Source: Celerinatantimonas sp046054195
Lineage (GTDB): Bacteria; Pseudomonadota; Gammaproteobacteria; Enterobacterales; Celerinatantimonadaceae
Assembly: GCF_046054195.1 (NCBI RefSeq)
Contig: NZ_JBEQCS010000007.1
Span: forward strand, 135,066-199,065
Reading direction: 5' to 3'
DNA: 64,000 bases
Below the pieces are notes generated by a model. That model was not told the origin of the DNA. It ran no database searches and saw only the letters and a list, made by a program, of their open reading frames with translations. The position numbers and the translations under genes were made by a program. Each line of letters starts with the position of its first letter. Position 1 is the first letter of the stretch. This document shows positions 25,762-34,143 of the stretch, one piece after another.

Positions 25762-25782
25762 AAAGTCTCTATGGTAGACTTT
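25762..25782. repeat. Operator-like inverted repeat upstream of hldE
   Basis: AAAGTCT (25762-25768) and AGACTTT (25776-25782), perfect arms with a seven-base spacer, in the lpxL-hldE divergent gap. Possible promoter-proximal operator or leader hairpin; no regulator is identified. Confidence 0.35.
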
Positions 25783-25828
25783 GGGGCATTAATAGCAGAA
25801 CAAGCGTTTTTAAACGATAGGATTGGCA

Positions 25829-27265
25829 ATGCAAGTAGATCTTCCTGAATATGCTCCAGCAAATGTGTTAGTGGTTGGGGATGTCATGTTGGATAGGTAC
25901 TGGCATGGAGGCACAGGGCGGATTTCTCCTGAAGCTCCCGTCCCGGTAGTCAATGTTAAGCGAAACGAAGAGCGTCCAGGCGGTGCGGCAAACGTTGCTT
26001 TAAACGCAGTGGCACTGGGGGCAAAATCAACTCTATTAGGAATGACGGGTAATGATGAAGCAGCTGATTCACTCGATAAGCTGCTCTCAGCGGTTGGCGT
26101 TCGGTGTGATTTTGCCAAATTTGATAATTATCCGACGATTACCAAACTGCGGGTGATGAGTCGTCATCAGCAATTAATTCGGCTTGATTTTGAAGAAAAT
26201 TTTCATTCAGTGGATGCCTCGGAGCTGATTGCTAAATTTAAATCGCATCTAAGTGGCCATCAGGTGGTTATCCTATCGGATTACAATAAAGGCGCTCTTG
26301 CGCAAGTTAAAGCCTTGCTAGCAGCGGCCAAAGAGCAAAATATCCCAGTATTAGTTGATCCTAAAGGCACTGATTTTAGTCGTTATCACGGTGCGACATT
26401 ATTAACCCCAAACTTTTCAGAATTTGAAGCGGTGGTCGGTGTTTGTGAATCTGAGCAGCAAATCGCTGAAAAAGGTTTTGCCCTCATTGAAAAATTAGCG
26501 CTTAAAGCTCTATTGGTGACCCGCAGCGAGCACGGTATGACACTGTTAGAGCCTGGTAAAGCGCCGCTTAATTTGCCAGCTCAAGCTAAAGAAGTGTTTG
26601 ATGTAACTGGTGCCGGTGATACCGTCATTGCAACGCTCGGTGCAAGCCTTGCCGCAGGACAAACGCTCTCACAAAGCTGTGCTTTAGCTAACGCTGCGGC
26701 TAGTATCGTCGTAGGTAAAATGGGAACATCAACGGTTTCAGCTCAAGAGTTGGCGAAATTTATTTACGGCGGCGATGACAGCGGTTACGGCGTTGTGAGC
26801 AAATCACAGCTTCACGAAGCGGTGCAGATTGCTCACAGTCGCGGCGAAAAAGTGGTGATGACTAACGGTTGCTTTGATATTTTGCATGCCGGACATGTCT
26901 CATATTTAAGCAAAGCCAAAAGCTTAGGCGATCGCTTGATTGTGGCCGTCAATGATGATGCGTCAGTACGCCGCTTAAAAGGCAGCGAGCGGCCGATTAA
27001 TCCACTTGAGCGTCGTATGGCCGTTCTGGCTGGATTAGCCGCTGTGGATTGGGTCGTAAGTTTTAGTGATGACACCCCACAACAATTGATTGGCGATATT
27101 TTACCTGATTTGTTGGTCAAAGGTGGCGATTACCAAGTTGAGCAGATTGCCGGGCACAAAGAAGTGTTAGCCAATGGCGGTAACGTGCAGGTGTTAAATT
27201 TCGAAGATGGCTGTTCGACCAGCAAAATTATTGAGGCGATAAAAAAAACCGGCAATCGTGAGTAA
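25829..27265 (+). CDS. hldE: Bifunctional heptose kinase/adenylyltransferase
   Basis: Makes ADP-heptose for the lipopolysaccharide inner core by phosphorylating heptose 7-phosphate and then adenylylating heptose 1-phosphate. The N-terminal ribokinase-like domain (about 1-318) shows NVLVVGDVMLDRYW, RPGGAANVALN and the FDVTGAGDT motif. The C-terminal cytidylyltransferase-like domain (about 340-475) shows TNGCFDILHAGHV. The 478-residue form from the ATG at 25829 matches E. coli HldE (477), with AGGA six bases upstream. A TTG at 25823 is also open. Its last codons encode the U tract of the opposing cstA terminator. Confidence 0.97.
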   Translation: MQVDLPEYAPANVLVVGDVMLDRYWHGGTGRISPEAPVPVVNVKRNEERPGGAANVALNAVALGAKSTLLGMTGNDEAADSLDKLLSAVGVRCDFAKFDNYPTITKLRVMSRHQQLIRLDFEENFHSVDASELIAKFKSHLSGHQVVILSDYNKGALAQVKALLAAAKEQNIPVLVDPKGTDFSRYHGATLLTPNFSEFEAVVGVCESEQQIAEKGFALIEKLALKALLVTRSEHGMTLLEPGKAPLNLPAQAKEVFDVTGAGDTVIATLGASLAAGQTLSQSCALANAAASIVVGKMGTSTVSAQELAKFIYGGDDSGYGVVSKSQLHEAVQIAHSRGEKVVMTNGCFDILHAGHVSYLSKAKSLGDRLIVAVNDDASVRRLKGSERPINPLERRMAVLAGLAAVDWVVSFSDDTPQQLIGDILPDLLVKGGDYQVEQIAGHKEVLANGGNVQVLNFEDGCSTSKIIEAIKKTGNRE

Positions 27266-27284
27266 CAAATCCCTAATTGCCGGT
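27241..27284 (-). terminator. cstA terminator embedded in the hldE end
   Basis: On the minus strand ACCGGCAAT (27284-27276) pairs with ATTGCCGGT (27256-27248), followed by a run of T given by the eight A residues at 27241-27248. Those A residues are lysine codons of hldE. The stem also contains the hldE stop in its loop. Confidence 0.75.
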
Positions 27285-27286
27285 AA

Positions 27287-27313
27287 GACCTGAGAATGAG
27301 TCATTCTCAGGTC
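27287..27313. terminator. Perfect 13-base hairpin between hldE and cstA
   Basis: GACCTGAGAATGA (27287-27299) and TCATTCTCAGGTC (27301-27313) are separated by a single base. It lies 21 bases after the hldE stop and nine before the cstA stop. It has no T tract, so it probably acts as a transcript end stabiliser or weak convergent terminator. Confidence 0.6.
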
Positions 27314-27322
27314 AAGCCATTA

Positions 27323-28753
27323 TTAATGATGATGTTCTAATCGAGCTTGCGTATATGGGCCTTTGAATTTAATCCAGAAGGCAATCAGTGCGACCACTGT
27401 AATGGCAATTCCCAAAGGGGTGGCAATGCTCATCGGCAGGTTAAAGCCGATGGTAGCATGGGCAATATAAGTGAATGTTACCGCCGTCATAAAGGCTGCC
27501 GGCAAAGTACAAATCCAATGGAATTTCCCTTCTTTCGCTAAGTAAGCGGCACCAGCCCACAACATAATCATCGCGGTGGTTTGATTGGCCCAGCCAAAGT
27601 AGCGCCAGATGACACCAAACTCAGCCAGTGTAATCAGATAACCTACCACAAACATCGGGATGGCTATCCACAAACGGTGCATTAGTGATTTTTGGCTGAG
27701 TTTTAGAAAATCAGCAACAATCAATCGAGCACTACGAAATGCTGTATCGCCAGATGTAATCGGTAATATAACGACCCCTAAAATGGCTAAAATGCCGCCA
27801 ACTCCACCGAGAAGGGCAATTGATACTTCATGAACGACAGCTGCCGGACCACCACTGGCAATTGTTGCATTTAACGCGGTGGTGTCTTGATAGAATGATA
27901 ATCCTAAAGTACACCATATAAGGGCTATAATTCCCTCACCAATCATGGCGCCATAGAAGACGAAGCGGCCAGAGCGTTCACTTTGCATGCAACGCGCCAT
28001 CAGCGGCGATTGGGTTGCATGAAAACCAGATACAGCGCCACAGGCAATGGTGATAAATAACAGCGGCCAGAGCGGCAAATCTTTCGGATGCATGTTAGTT
28101 AACAGATGCAGCCCTTGGTTATAGAAATGGTGACCACTTGCAACCAACCCTACCATTAAGCCAACTGACATGAAAATGAGCAAAGCTCCAAAGATGGGGT
28201 AAAATCGGCCAATGATCTTGTCAATCGGGACAATGGTTGCGAGGATGTAGTAAAGGAATATGGCGCCAACCCACCAGCCAACCTGTATATCCATCATTTT
28301 GGCAAGCAATTCAGCAGGCCCAAGAACAAATACGACCCCGACCAAAAGCAGTAAAACGACTGCAAACAGGTTCATAAAGTGCTTCGCAAATTGGCCAAGC
28401 TCGTTACCAACGACCGTTGGCACGGATGCTCCTTTGGAGCGAATTGAAAGCATTCCGGAGAAATAGTCATGGACTGCCCCGCCAAAAATACTTCCCAGCA
28501 CAATCCATAACATCGCTGATGGACCATACAGTGCCCCCAAAATAGGCCCAAAAATAGGCCCGAGACCGGCAATATTAAGTAGTTGTACAAGATAGATTTT
28601 TTTATCTGACATGGCGACGTAATCGACTCCGTCGGCCATCTCGGTTGCTGGTGTTTTACGATCAGGCTGTGGGCCAAAAATCGTATCGACAATTTTGCCG
28701 TAAATAAAATATCCGGCTAGTAATAACGCTACACAAAAAATAAACCAAAGCAT
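27323..28753 (-). CDS. cstA: CstA-family (pyruvate-type) transporter, short form
   Basis: A 476-residue membrane protein of the carbon starvation CstA family, much shorter than E. coli CstA (701) and BtsT (716) but like short forms in Vibrio. Family segments are LLNIAGLGPIFGPILGALYGP, GAVHDYFSGMLSIRSKGASVP and CGAVSGFHATQSPLMARC; about 12 helices are predicted. BtsT is a pyruvate/proton symporter induced by the BtsS-BtsR system. The neighbouring btsS and btsR genes and a BtsR site before this gene point to pyruvate or a similar substrate. It ends with HHH. Confidence 0.9.
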   Translation of the reverse strand: MLWFIFCVALLLAGYFIYGKIVDTIFGPQPDRKTPATEMADGVDYVAMSDKKIYLVQLLNIAGLGPIFGPILGALYGPSAMLWIVLGSIFGGAVHDYFSGMLSIRSKGASVPTVVGNELGQFAKHFMNLFAVVLLLLVGVVFVLGPAELLAKMMDIQVGWWVGAIFLYYILATIVPIDKIIGRFYPIFGALLIFMSVGLMVGLVASGHHFYNQGLHLLTNMHPKDLPLWPLLFITIACGAVSGFHATQSPLMARCMQSERSGRFVFYGAMIGEGIIALIWCTLGLSFYQDTTALNATIASGGPAAVVHEVSIALLGGVGGILAILGVVILPITSGDTAFRSARLIVADFLKLSQKSLMHRLWIAIPMFVVGYLITLAEFGVIWRYFGWANQTTAMIMLWAGAAYLAKEGKFHWICTLPAAFMTAVTFTYIAHATIGFNLPMSIATPLGIAITVVALIAFWIKFKGPYTQARLEHHH

Positions 28754-28831
28754 CTGCTTCTCCCTTTTTCATTCAGTTCTCCCTAGAATGATTAAAGTTC
28801 TGCTTTGAATGTTCTGCCACAGACAATTAAC

Positions 28832-28860
28832 TCAGTGGTCGATAAGCGAACTCTAGTGGT
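28832..28860 (-). promoter_or_regulatory. Tandem BtsR binding site before cstA
   Basis: On the minus strand ACCACTAG (28860-28853) and ACCACTGA (28839-28832) are direct repeats whose starts are 21 bases apart. The E. coli BtsR (YehT) motif is ACC(G/A)CT(C/T)A, N13, ACC(G/A)CT(C/T)A, with the same 21-base period. The core ACCACT is perfect in both copies. It sits 79-107 bases before the cstA start. Confidence 0.75.
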
Positions 28861-28886
28861 CAAAATTACATCGTTAACGGTTTTTT

Positions 28887-29600
28887 TTATTCTACGTTAA
28901 TGGCTAAAAATGCTTTGAGTGTGCGCATATAGCGGCGGCTGACAGGAATTTTAGCACCACTGTAGGTGACAAGTTCCCCATTGCCATTTTCAGTGAGGAT
29001 AAAATGATGGATAGATTGAGGGTCAATTAAATATTGGCGATGGCAACGCATCAACCCCAATTGCGATTCTAGCGTTTTTAATGTCAGCTGAGTATGTAGC
29101 AACTGTTGGCCATCAAAAACATGGACACCACTTAAATCAGAAAATGCATATTCGATATTTTCACAGCGGATCCATTGCTGGCGCTGCTGACAGAGACAGG
29201 GCAATAAGTTAAGTGGGCTCTGGTGAGCGTTTTGTTTTAACGTTGCGAGATTCTCCAATCGCTCAATGGTTTTTGCCAGTCGCTGCTCTTCAACTGGTTT
29301 TAACAAGTAATCAAATGCGGCTGCTTCAAAGGCTTTGAGTGCGTAATCTTCATAAGCGGTAACCAACACAATTTGTATATTAGGTTCGCTGTGCATAATC
29401 GATAACAACTCAAGGCCATCAATCTTGGGCATATGAATATCAACAAATAACACGTCGGGTTGATAATTTCGGTATTGGCTAAGACAGTCTATTGCGTTAT
29501 CAAATTCACCGACGACTTTCACGCGACCATCTTCATTGAGCATCGCACGGAGCTCTTCTCGGGCTAATGGTTCATCATCAACTAATATAGCGTTGAGCAT
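28887..29600 (-). CDS. btsR: LytTR-family response regulator, BtsR-like
   Basis: A 237-residue response regulator: a receiver domain (1-120) with acidic DDEPLAREEL, phosphoacceptor Asp54 in LFVDIHMPKIDG and Lys102 in YLLKPV, then a LytTR DNA-binding domain (about 135-237, IPVSRRYMRTLKAFL near the end). It overlaps the sensor gene btsS by 23 bases, so the two are cotranslated. By neighbourhood it should activate cstA through the tandem ACCACT site downstream. Confidence 0.92.
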   Translation of the reverse strand: MLNAILVDDEPLAREELRAMLNEDGRVKVVGEFDNAIDCLSQYRNYQPDVLFVDIHMPKIDGLELLSIMHSEPNIQIVLVTAYEDYALKAFEAAAFDYLLKPVEEQRLAKTIERLENLATLKQNAHQSPLNLLPCLCQQRQQWIRCENIEYAFSDLSGVHVFDGQQLLHTQLTLKTLESQLGLMRCHRQYLIDPQSIHHFILTENGNGELVTYSGAKIPVSRRYMRTLKAFLAINVE

Positions 29601-31284
29601 GGTTTTCTCCTGATAGCGGGACGCCGACTCGGGTATAACAGCCTTGGCAGCAATCGATATTTAGCTTGGCTTGTTGACCTAAAAAGTTCTGTAATCGAGT
29701 GGTCACAATATTTAGTCCTAGTCCTTGATTGGGCTCTTTGGGAAAGAGCCCCGCATTATCTTCAATCACCAACAACTCTTGTTCTGTCTGGCTTTGTTGA
29801 ATATAGATGGTTAACTGAGCGTCTTTAAGTTTTTGGCTTAATCCGTGCTTGAGGGCATTTTCAACCAACGGTTGCACAGTAAAACTAGGCACAGGACAAG
29901 CCATAAAGCGGGCCGGAATATCCCACTTTATAGTGAGTCTGTCGCCGTAGCGAAGCTGCTCAATATTGAGATAAGCGCGCGTAAGTTTTAGCTCATCGGC
30001 TAAGGTGGTGAGCTCTGGCTGTTGTTTAAGACTGGTGCGTAAAAATAATGCTAAATCATGAATGAGTTGGCGCGCTTGGCGAGAGTCTTTACGAATCACC
30101 GCGGTTATTGTGTTCAATGCATTAAATAAAAAGTGTGGATGGATTTGCGCTCGGACAAGTTTAAGCTCGGCTTGGGTCAGTAAATTCTGCTGCTGGATGA
30201 GGCGAGAACTGACAAGCTGCTCTTCAATGATATGAGCTATTCCTTCGCCTAGCGTGCGATTTATGTTTAAAAACATTTTGCGCTTCGATTCGTATAATTT
30301 AACCGTGCCGATGACTTCCCCAGCGCAGCGCAGCGGAATAACCAGTACCGACCCAAGCGGGCAACATCTTGAGCACTGGCAGTGATAGTGAATTTGCTGG
30401 CCATCAGCAAACATTACCTGATTGTTGGCAATTGCCTGATAGGTCAGCTCGGATGTTATTGGTGTTCCCGGCAGGTGATGATCATGGCCAAGGCCTGTGA
30501 ACGCTAACACCTGATGGCGATTAGTAATAGCTACCGCTGAGACGCCGGTTTCTTGGCGCAATATTTCCGCCATCTGTTTGGCGCTGGCGGTATTTAAATC
30601 GGGCAGAACACCGACAATTCGCTGCGCTAAACGCAATGCGCGCTGTGAGTAATTGGAACTGAACTTTTCATAGAGCGATTTTCTATCACTGATCATCGCC
30701 ATAAATAAAGCAGCCCCAATGGGGTTTGTGATAAGCATCGGCAAAGAAATTGTTTTCACCAGCTCAAGCGCTTGTGGATAGGGTTTGGCAAGCAGTAACA
30801 GTAATAACATCTGCATCGCTTCTGCCCCAAGGGTCACGACAAAAACTAACAGGGGTGAGTAAGGCCTATCATTTAAGCTTTTACGATGGCGGTATATGGC
30901 ATGGACACAACCGGCCATAAGCCCTTCAGCACAAGTTGAGATAGCACAGGCAAAATCAGTAAACCCACCTAACTGATAGCGATGCAATCCGCCGGTTAAT
31001 CCCACTAGGAACCCAACTACTGGCCCACCGAATAAACCACCTAATACAGCTCCAATGGCGCGTGTATTGGCAATTGCATCATCGACCGGTTTGCCAAAAT
31101 AAGTGCCTAAAATACAAAATGCCGAAAATAACAGATAAATACAGATTCGATGCGGGAGTCTTTCGGACAGTTGCACAATTGGAATAAACAGAGGCGTTTT
31201 ACTGAGCAGATAAGCGATGACCAGAAATAAACTCATCTGCTGAATAAGTGAGATAATCAAAAGTCCGTGAGGCACGAAATTCAC
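29578..31284 (-). CDS. btsS: LytS-type sensor histidine kinase, BtsS-like
   Basis: A 568-residue sensor: a 5TM-LYT membrane domain (about 10-200; conserved NTRAIGAVLGGLFGGP and ITNPIGAALF), a GAF domain (about 225-350) and a His_kinase/HATPase module with HPHFLFNALNT at 382-392, the N-box PLVENALKHG and the G-box GLGLNIV. E. coli BtsS binds extracellular pyruvate. Odd feature: the GAF domain has a cysteine cluster C302, C304, C307, C308, which could bind metal or sense redox. Gene order btsS-btsR-cstA on one strand is a self-contained sensing and uptake unit. Confidence 0.92.
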   Translation of the reverse strand: MNFVPHGLLIISLIQQMSLFLVIAYLLSKTPLFIPIVQLSERLPHRICIYLLFSAFCILGTYFGKPVDDAIANTRAIGAVLGGLFGGPVVGFLVGLTGGLHRYQLGGFTDFACAISTCAEGLMAGCVHAIYRHRKSLNDRPYSPLLVFVVTLGAEAMQMLLLLLLAKPYPQALELVKTISLPMLITNPIGAALFMAMISDRKSLYEKFSSNYSQRALRLAQRIVGVLPDLNTASAKQMAEILRQETGVSAVAITNRHQVLAFTGLGHDHHLPGTPITSELTYQAIANNQVMFADGQQIHYHCQCSRCCPLGSVLVIPLRCAGEVIGTVKLYESKRKMFLNINRTLGEGIAHIIEEQLVSSRLIQQQNLLTQAELKLVRAQIHPHFLFNALNTITAVIRKDSRQARQLIHDLALFLRTSLKQQPELTTLADELKLTRAYLNIEQLRYGDRLTIKWDIPARFMACPVPSFTVQPLVENALKHGLSQKLKDAQLTIYIQQSQTEQELLVIEDNAGLFPKEPNQGLGLNIVTTRLQNFLGQQAKLNIDCCQGCYTRVGVPLSGENHAQRYIS

Positions 31285-31402
31285 GCAAATATCCCTTTAA
31301 AAACGGTTGCTCTGGGCAATTATTAACCTTTAAGTGGACATTCACACAGAGGATTGCAAGAATTGTGCGAAAGCTCAAAAAAACAACAGAGCCATAACAG
31401 CG

Positions 31403-31480
31403 ATGGCGATGAATATTGGCGCTTGCAAAAGCGCTGCGCGCTGGTATGGTGAGCTTTCCCAACAATTTTACCCAAAATAG
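31403..31480 (+). CDS. Possible 25-codon leader peptide before aroF
   Basis: A short reading frame starting MAMNIGACK contains Trp-Tyr and Phe-Tyr pairs (residues 14-15 and 22-23) and ends 43 bases before aroF. The stretch GGTATGG (31443-31449), over the Trp-Tyr-Gly codons, can pair with CCATACC (31499-31505) just before the GAGGAG upstream of aroF. This resembles ribosome-position control by aromatic residues, but there is no good Shine-Dalgarno and no T tract. The rest of the 239-base gap shows no TyrR box. Speculative. Confidence 0.25.
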   Translation: MAMNIGACKSAARWYGELSQQFYPK

Positions 31481-31523
31481 ATAATCAGGCTATGAAGGCC
31501 ATACCGAGGAGTTAATAGGTCAG

Positions 31524-32606
31524 ATGCAAACCGATTTGATCAACGATAAACATATCCGTTCGGAACAGGTGATGATCACCCCGGCTGAATTACGTGCAAA
31601 ATTGCCACTGTCAAAAGAAGCTGAGCAGTTTGTACTTAACTCACGCAAAACTATTGCGGATATCTGTCATAAACGCGATCCCCGTTTTCTGGTGATCTGC
31701 GGTCCGTGTTCCATTCATGATTTGGATGCAGCTAAAGATTATGCGCGGCGTCTAAAAGCACTTCATGAACGATACCGGGATGAACTGTTTATCGTGATGC
31801 GGGTGTATTTTGAAAAACCCCGGACAACTGTCGGTTGGAAAGGATTTATCAACGATCCTCATATGGATAATAGCTTTGATATTGAAACCGGATTACATCG
31901 TGCGCGCGAACTTTTAACTTGGATTGCCGAGTTAGGATTGCCTGCAGCAACAGAAGCGCTTGATCCGATTAGTCCACAATATTTAAGTGAGCTATTTAGC
32001 TGGTCTGCTATCGGTGCTCGTACAACTGAATCACAGACTCACCGCGAGTTAGCTAGTGGCCTGTCGATGCCCGTTGGATTTAAAAACGGCACAGATGGGA
32101 GCTTGCAAACGGCTATTAATGCGATGCGCTCTGCTGCAGCTTCACATCGTTTTATGGGCATTAATCAGCAAGGCCAAGTCAGCCTGTTGCAGACTCACGG
32201 AAACCCTGATGGGCATGTGATTTTGCGCGGTGGTAAACAGCCAAACTACGATTCAGTGAATGTCTCGTTGGCTGAAGATGCAATGCGCGATGCAGGTCTA
32301 GAACCTTGCATGATCGTCGATTGCAGCCATGGTAACTCGAATAAGGATCACCGTTTGCAGCCGCGGGTTGCGAAAAATGTGGTCAATCAGATTATTGATG
32401 GTAACCACTCCATTATTGGTCTGATGCTAGAAAGTAATATTCACGAAGGCAATCAGTCTAGCGATATGCCGATTGAAGAGCTTGCTTATGGCGTCTCAGT
32501 AACAGATGCATGTATTGATTGGCAATCGACTGAGCAAGTCATCGATGAGATGGCTCATTCGCTAAAAACTGTTTTACCCATACGTTGGGAGTCAGGCCAT
32601 GAGTGA
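31524..32606 (+). CDS. aroF: DAHP synthase, tyrosine-sensitive type
   Basis: Condenses phosphoenolpyruvate and erythrose 4-phosphate, the entry step of the shikimate pathway. The 360 residues align along their length with E. coli AroF (356): VICGPCSIHD, MRVYFEKPRTTVGWKG, WSAIGARTTESQTHRE, GFKNGTDGS and VDCSHGNSNKD hold the metal and substrate residues. Closeness to AroF and the overlap with tyrA support the tyrosine-sensitive isoform. It overlaps tyrA by eight bases. Confidence 0.95.
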   Translation: MQTDLINDKHIRSEQVMITPAELRAKLPLSKEAEQFVLNSRKTIADICHKRDPRFLVICGPCSIHDLDAAKDYARRLKALHERYRDELFIVMRVYFEKPRTTVGWKGFINDPHMDNSFDIETGLHRARELLTWIAELGLPAATEALDPISPQYLSELFSWSAIGARTTESQTHRELASGLSMPVGFKNGTDGSLQTAINAMRSAAASHRFMGINQQGQVSLLQTHGNPDGHVILRGGKQPNYDSVNVSLAEDAMRDAGLEPCMIVDCSHGNSNKDHRLQPRVAKNVVNQIIDGNHSIIGLMLESNIHEGNQSSDMPIEELAYGVSVTDACIDWQSTEQVIDEMAHSLKTVLPIRWESGHE

Positions 32607-33738
32607 TAACGACCCATTAGGCGAGTTGCGCGTTCAAATCGACAGTGTTGATAAACAATTGATCGATTTGTTTGCTCAGCGTTTAAGCCTAGTCAAGCAA
32701 GTCGGGGAGATTAAAAGCCAGCATGGTTTGCCGATTTATGTCCCTGAGCGTGAAGCCTCAATGATCGCCAAACGCCGTGCTGAAGCTTTATCACAAGGGG
32801 TTCCTGAACAGCTGATTGAAGACGTTTTGCGCCGAGTGATGCGCGAGTCTTATAGCAGTGAAAATGACAGTGGCTTTAAGCAAGTCAACCCTAATGCCGG
32901 TCCGATTGTCGTGATCGGTGGCGCAGGTCAACTCGGCAGCTTATTTGTTCGAATGTTTAAAGCCTCTGGTTACGATGTTCGAATTTTAGAAAAAGATGAC
33001 TGGGATAATGCAGATGCCATTTTAGCTGGTGCATCCTTAGTCGTGGTTTCGGTGCCGATTCATAGCACTGAAACTGTGATATCTCAGTTAACGACGCTTG
33101 GCGATGACTGCATTTTGGCCGATTTAACCAGTGTTAAAGCGGCTCCGCTTAAAGCGATGTTGCGCTCGCATAAAGGCCCTGTAGTTGGCCTGCATCCAAT
33201 GTTTGGTCCGGATGTCACAAGCTTTGCTAAACAGGTCGTGGTCTTTAGTGAAGGCCGAGAACGTGAACGTTATGATTGGCTGATTGAGCAAATTCGTATT
33301 TGGGGGGCTCATTTGTACCCAGCGCTGGCACCAGCCCATGATCAGGCAATGTCATTGATTCAGGCTTTGCGCCACTTTACATCATTTGCTTATGGCGTTC
33401 ATTTGGCCAATGAAGCGCCAGATTTAGATATGCTGGTGGATTTAAGTTCACCTATTTATCGTCTTGAATTGGCGATGGTCGGGCGTTTGTTTGCGCAAAA
33501 CCCAGAACTTTACGCTGATATCATTATGGCGCAAAAAGAGAATCTAGAAATGATTCGCCGCTATCATCAGCGGTTTGGGCAGTTGCTGGAGTTGATTGAA
33601 AGCCATGATACTCAGGCATTTATAACCGAGTTTGAGAAGGTCAAACAGTGGTTTGGCGATTACGCGCAACAATTTTTAATTGAAAGCCGTAATTTGCTGG
33701 CCCAGGCGCACGATCAGCGCCATCACCAAAGCCGTTAG
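32599..33738 (+). CDS. tyrA: Chorismate mutase/prephenate dehydrogenase (T-protein)
   Basis: A bifunctional 379-residue enzyme of tyrosine synthesis. The N-terminal AroQ-type chorismate mutase (about 5-85) includes VDKQLIDLFAQRLSLVKQVG and YVPEREASMI. The NAD-binding prephenate dehydrogenase starts at IVVIGGAGQLGSLF (near 103) and contains GLHPMFGPD with the catalytic histidine region. E. coli TyrA has 373 residues. The start overlaps aroF, as in E. coli aroF-tyrA, and a terminator follows. Confidence 0.97.
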   Translation: MSDNDPLGELRVQIDSVDKQLIDLFAQRLSLVKQVGEIKSQHGLPIYVPEREASMIAKRRAEALSQGVPEQLIEDVLRRVMRESYSSENDSGFKQVNPNAGPIVVIGGAGQLGSLFVRMFKASGYDVRILEKDDWDNADAILAGASLVVVSVPIHSTETVISQLTTLGDDCILADLTSVKAAPLKAMLRSHKGPVVGLHPMFGPDVTSFAKQVVVFSEGRERERYDWLIEQIRIWGAHLYPALAPAHDQAMSLIQALRHFTSFAYGVHLANEAPDLDMLVDLSSPIYRLELAMVGRLFAQNPELYADIIMAQKENLEMIRRYHQRFGQLLELIESHDTQAFITEFEKVKQWFGDYAQQFLIESRNLLAQAHDQRHHQSR

Positions 33739-33753
33739 GCTCCTTTCTAAAAA

Positions 33754-33785
33754 CAAGCCAAAGGATCTGCTTTGGCTTGCATTTT
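33754..33785 (+). terminator. Terminator after tyrA
   Basis: CAAGCCAAAG (33754-33763) pairs with CTTTGGCTTG (33770-33779) around GATCTG, followed by CATTTTATCC. The 3' arm overlaps the -35 of the next promoter. Confidence 0.8.
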
Positions 33786-33804
33786 ATCCAAAAAAGAGTA
33801 AAAT
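33777..33804 (+). promoter_or_regulatory. Candidate promoter of the rpsP operon
   Basis: TTGCAT (33777-33782) and TAAAAT (33799-33804) are spaced by 16 bases and lie upstream of the rpsP leader. The sequence TTTCGCGGC follows the -10. Confidence 0.5.
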
Positions 33805-33826
33805 TTCGCGGCTTCAATTAGCGGGT

Positions 33827-33840
33827 GCTCCATGTGGAGC
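33827..33840 (+). other. Leader hairpin before rpsP
   Basis: GCTCCA and TGGAGC form a perfect six-base stem 27 bases before the rpsP start. It may take part in control of the rpsP-rimM-trmD-rplS mRNA. The loop contains an ATG that would extend rpsP if used, but family comparison argues against that. Confidence 0.4.
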
Positions 33841-33867
33841 AAAATTTACAAACAAGTGAGGAACGAT

Positions 33868-34119
33868 ATGGTTACCATTCGTTTACAACGCGGTGGCGCT
33901 AAAAAGCGGCCATTTTATCAGGTTGTTGTCGCTGACAGCCGTTACGCTCGTAACAGCCGTTTTATCGAAAACGTTGGTTTTTATAACCCAATCGCTAAAA
34001 ACGAGTCAGAAGAAAACCTGCGTATCGATTTAGATCGCATTAAACACTGGATTGCCCAGGGTGCGACTGTTTCGGTTCGCGTTGAAAAACTGATTAAAGA
34101 CGCACAAGCTGCGGCTTAA
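33868..34119 (+). CDS. rpsP: 30S ribosomal protein S16
   Basis: Small-subunit protein S16, 83 residues from the ATG at 33868 (MVTIRLQRGGAKKRPFYQVV), equal to the family start. GAGGA lies six bases upstream. Conserved ADSRYARNSRFIENVGFYNP is present. First gene of the classic rpsP-rimM-trmD-rplS operon. Confidence 0.98.
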   Translation: MVTIRLQRGGAKKRPFYQVVVADSRYARNSRFIENVGFYNPIAKNESEENLRIDLDRIKHWIAQGATVSVRVEKLIKDAQAAA

Positions 34120-34143
34120 TCGTTAGTTAAAAAGGTAATTGAG

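Noticed and set aside
31285..31523. TyrR boxes upstream of aroF
   Set aside because: I looked for TGTAAA-N6-TTTACA and found no acceptable match on either strand.
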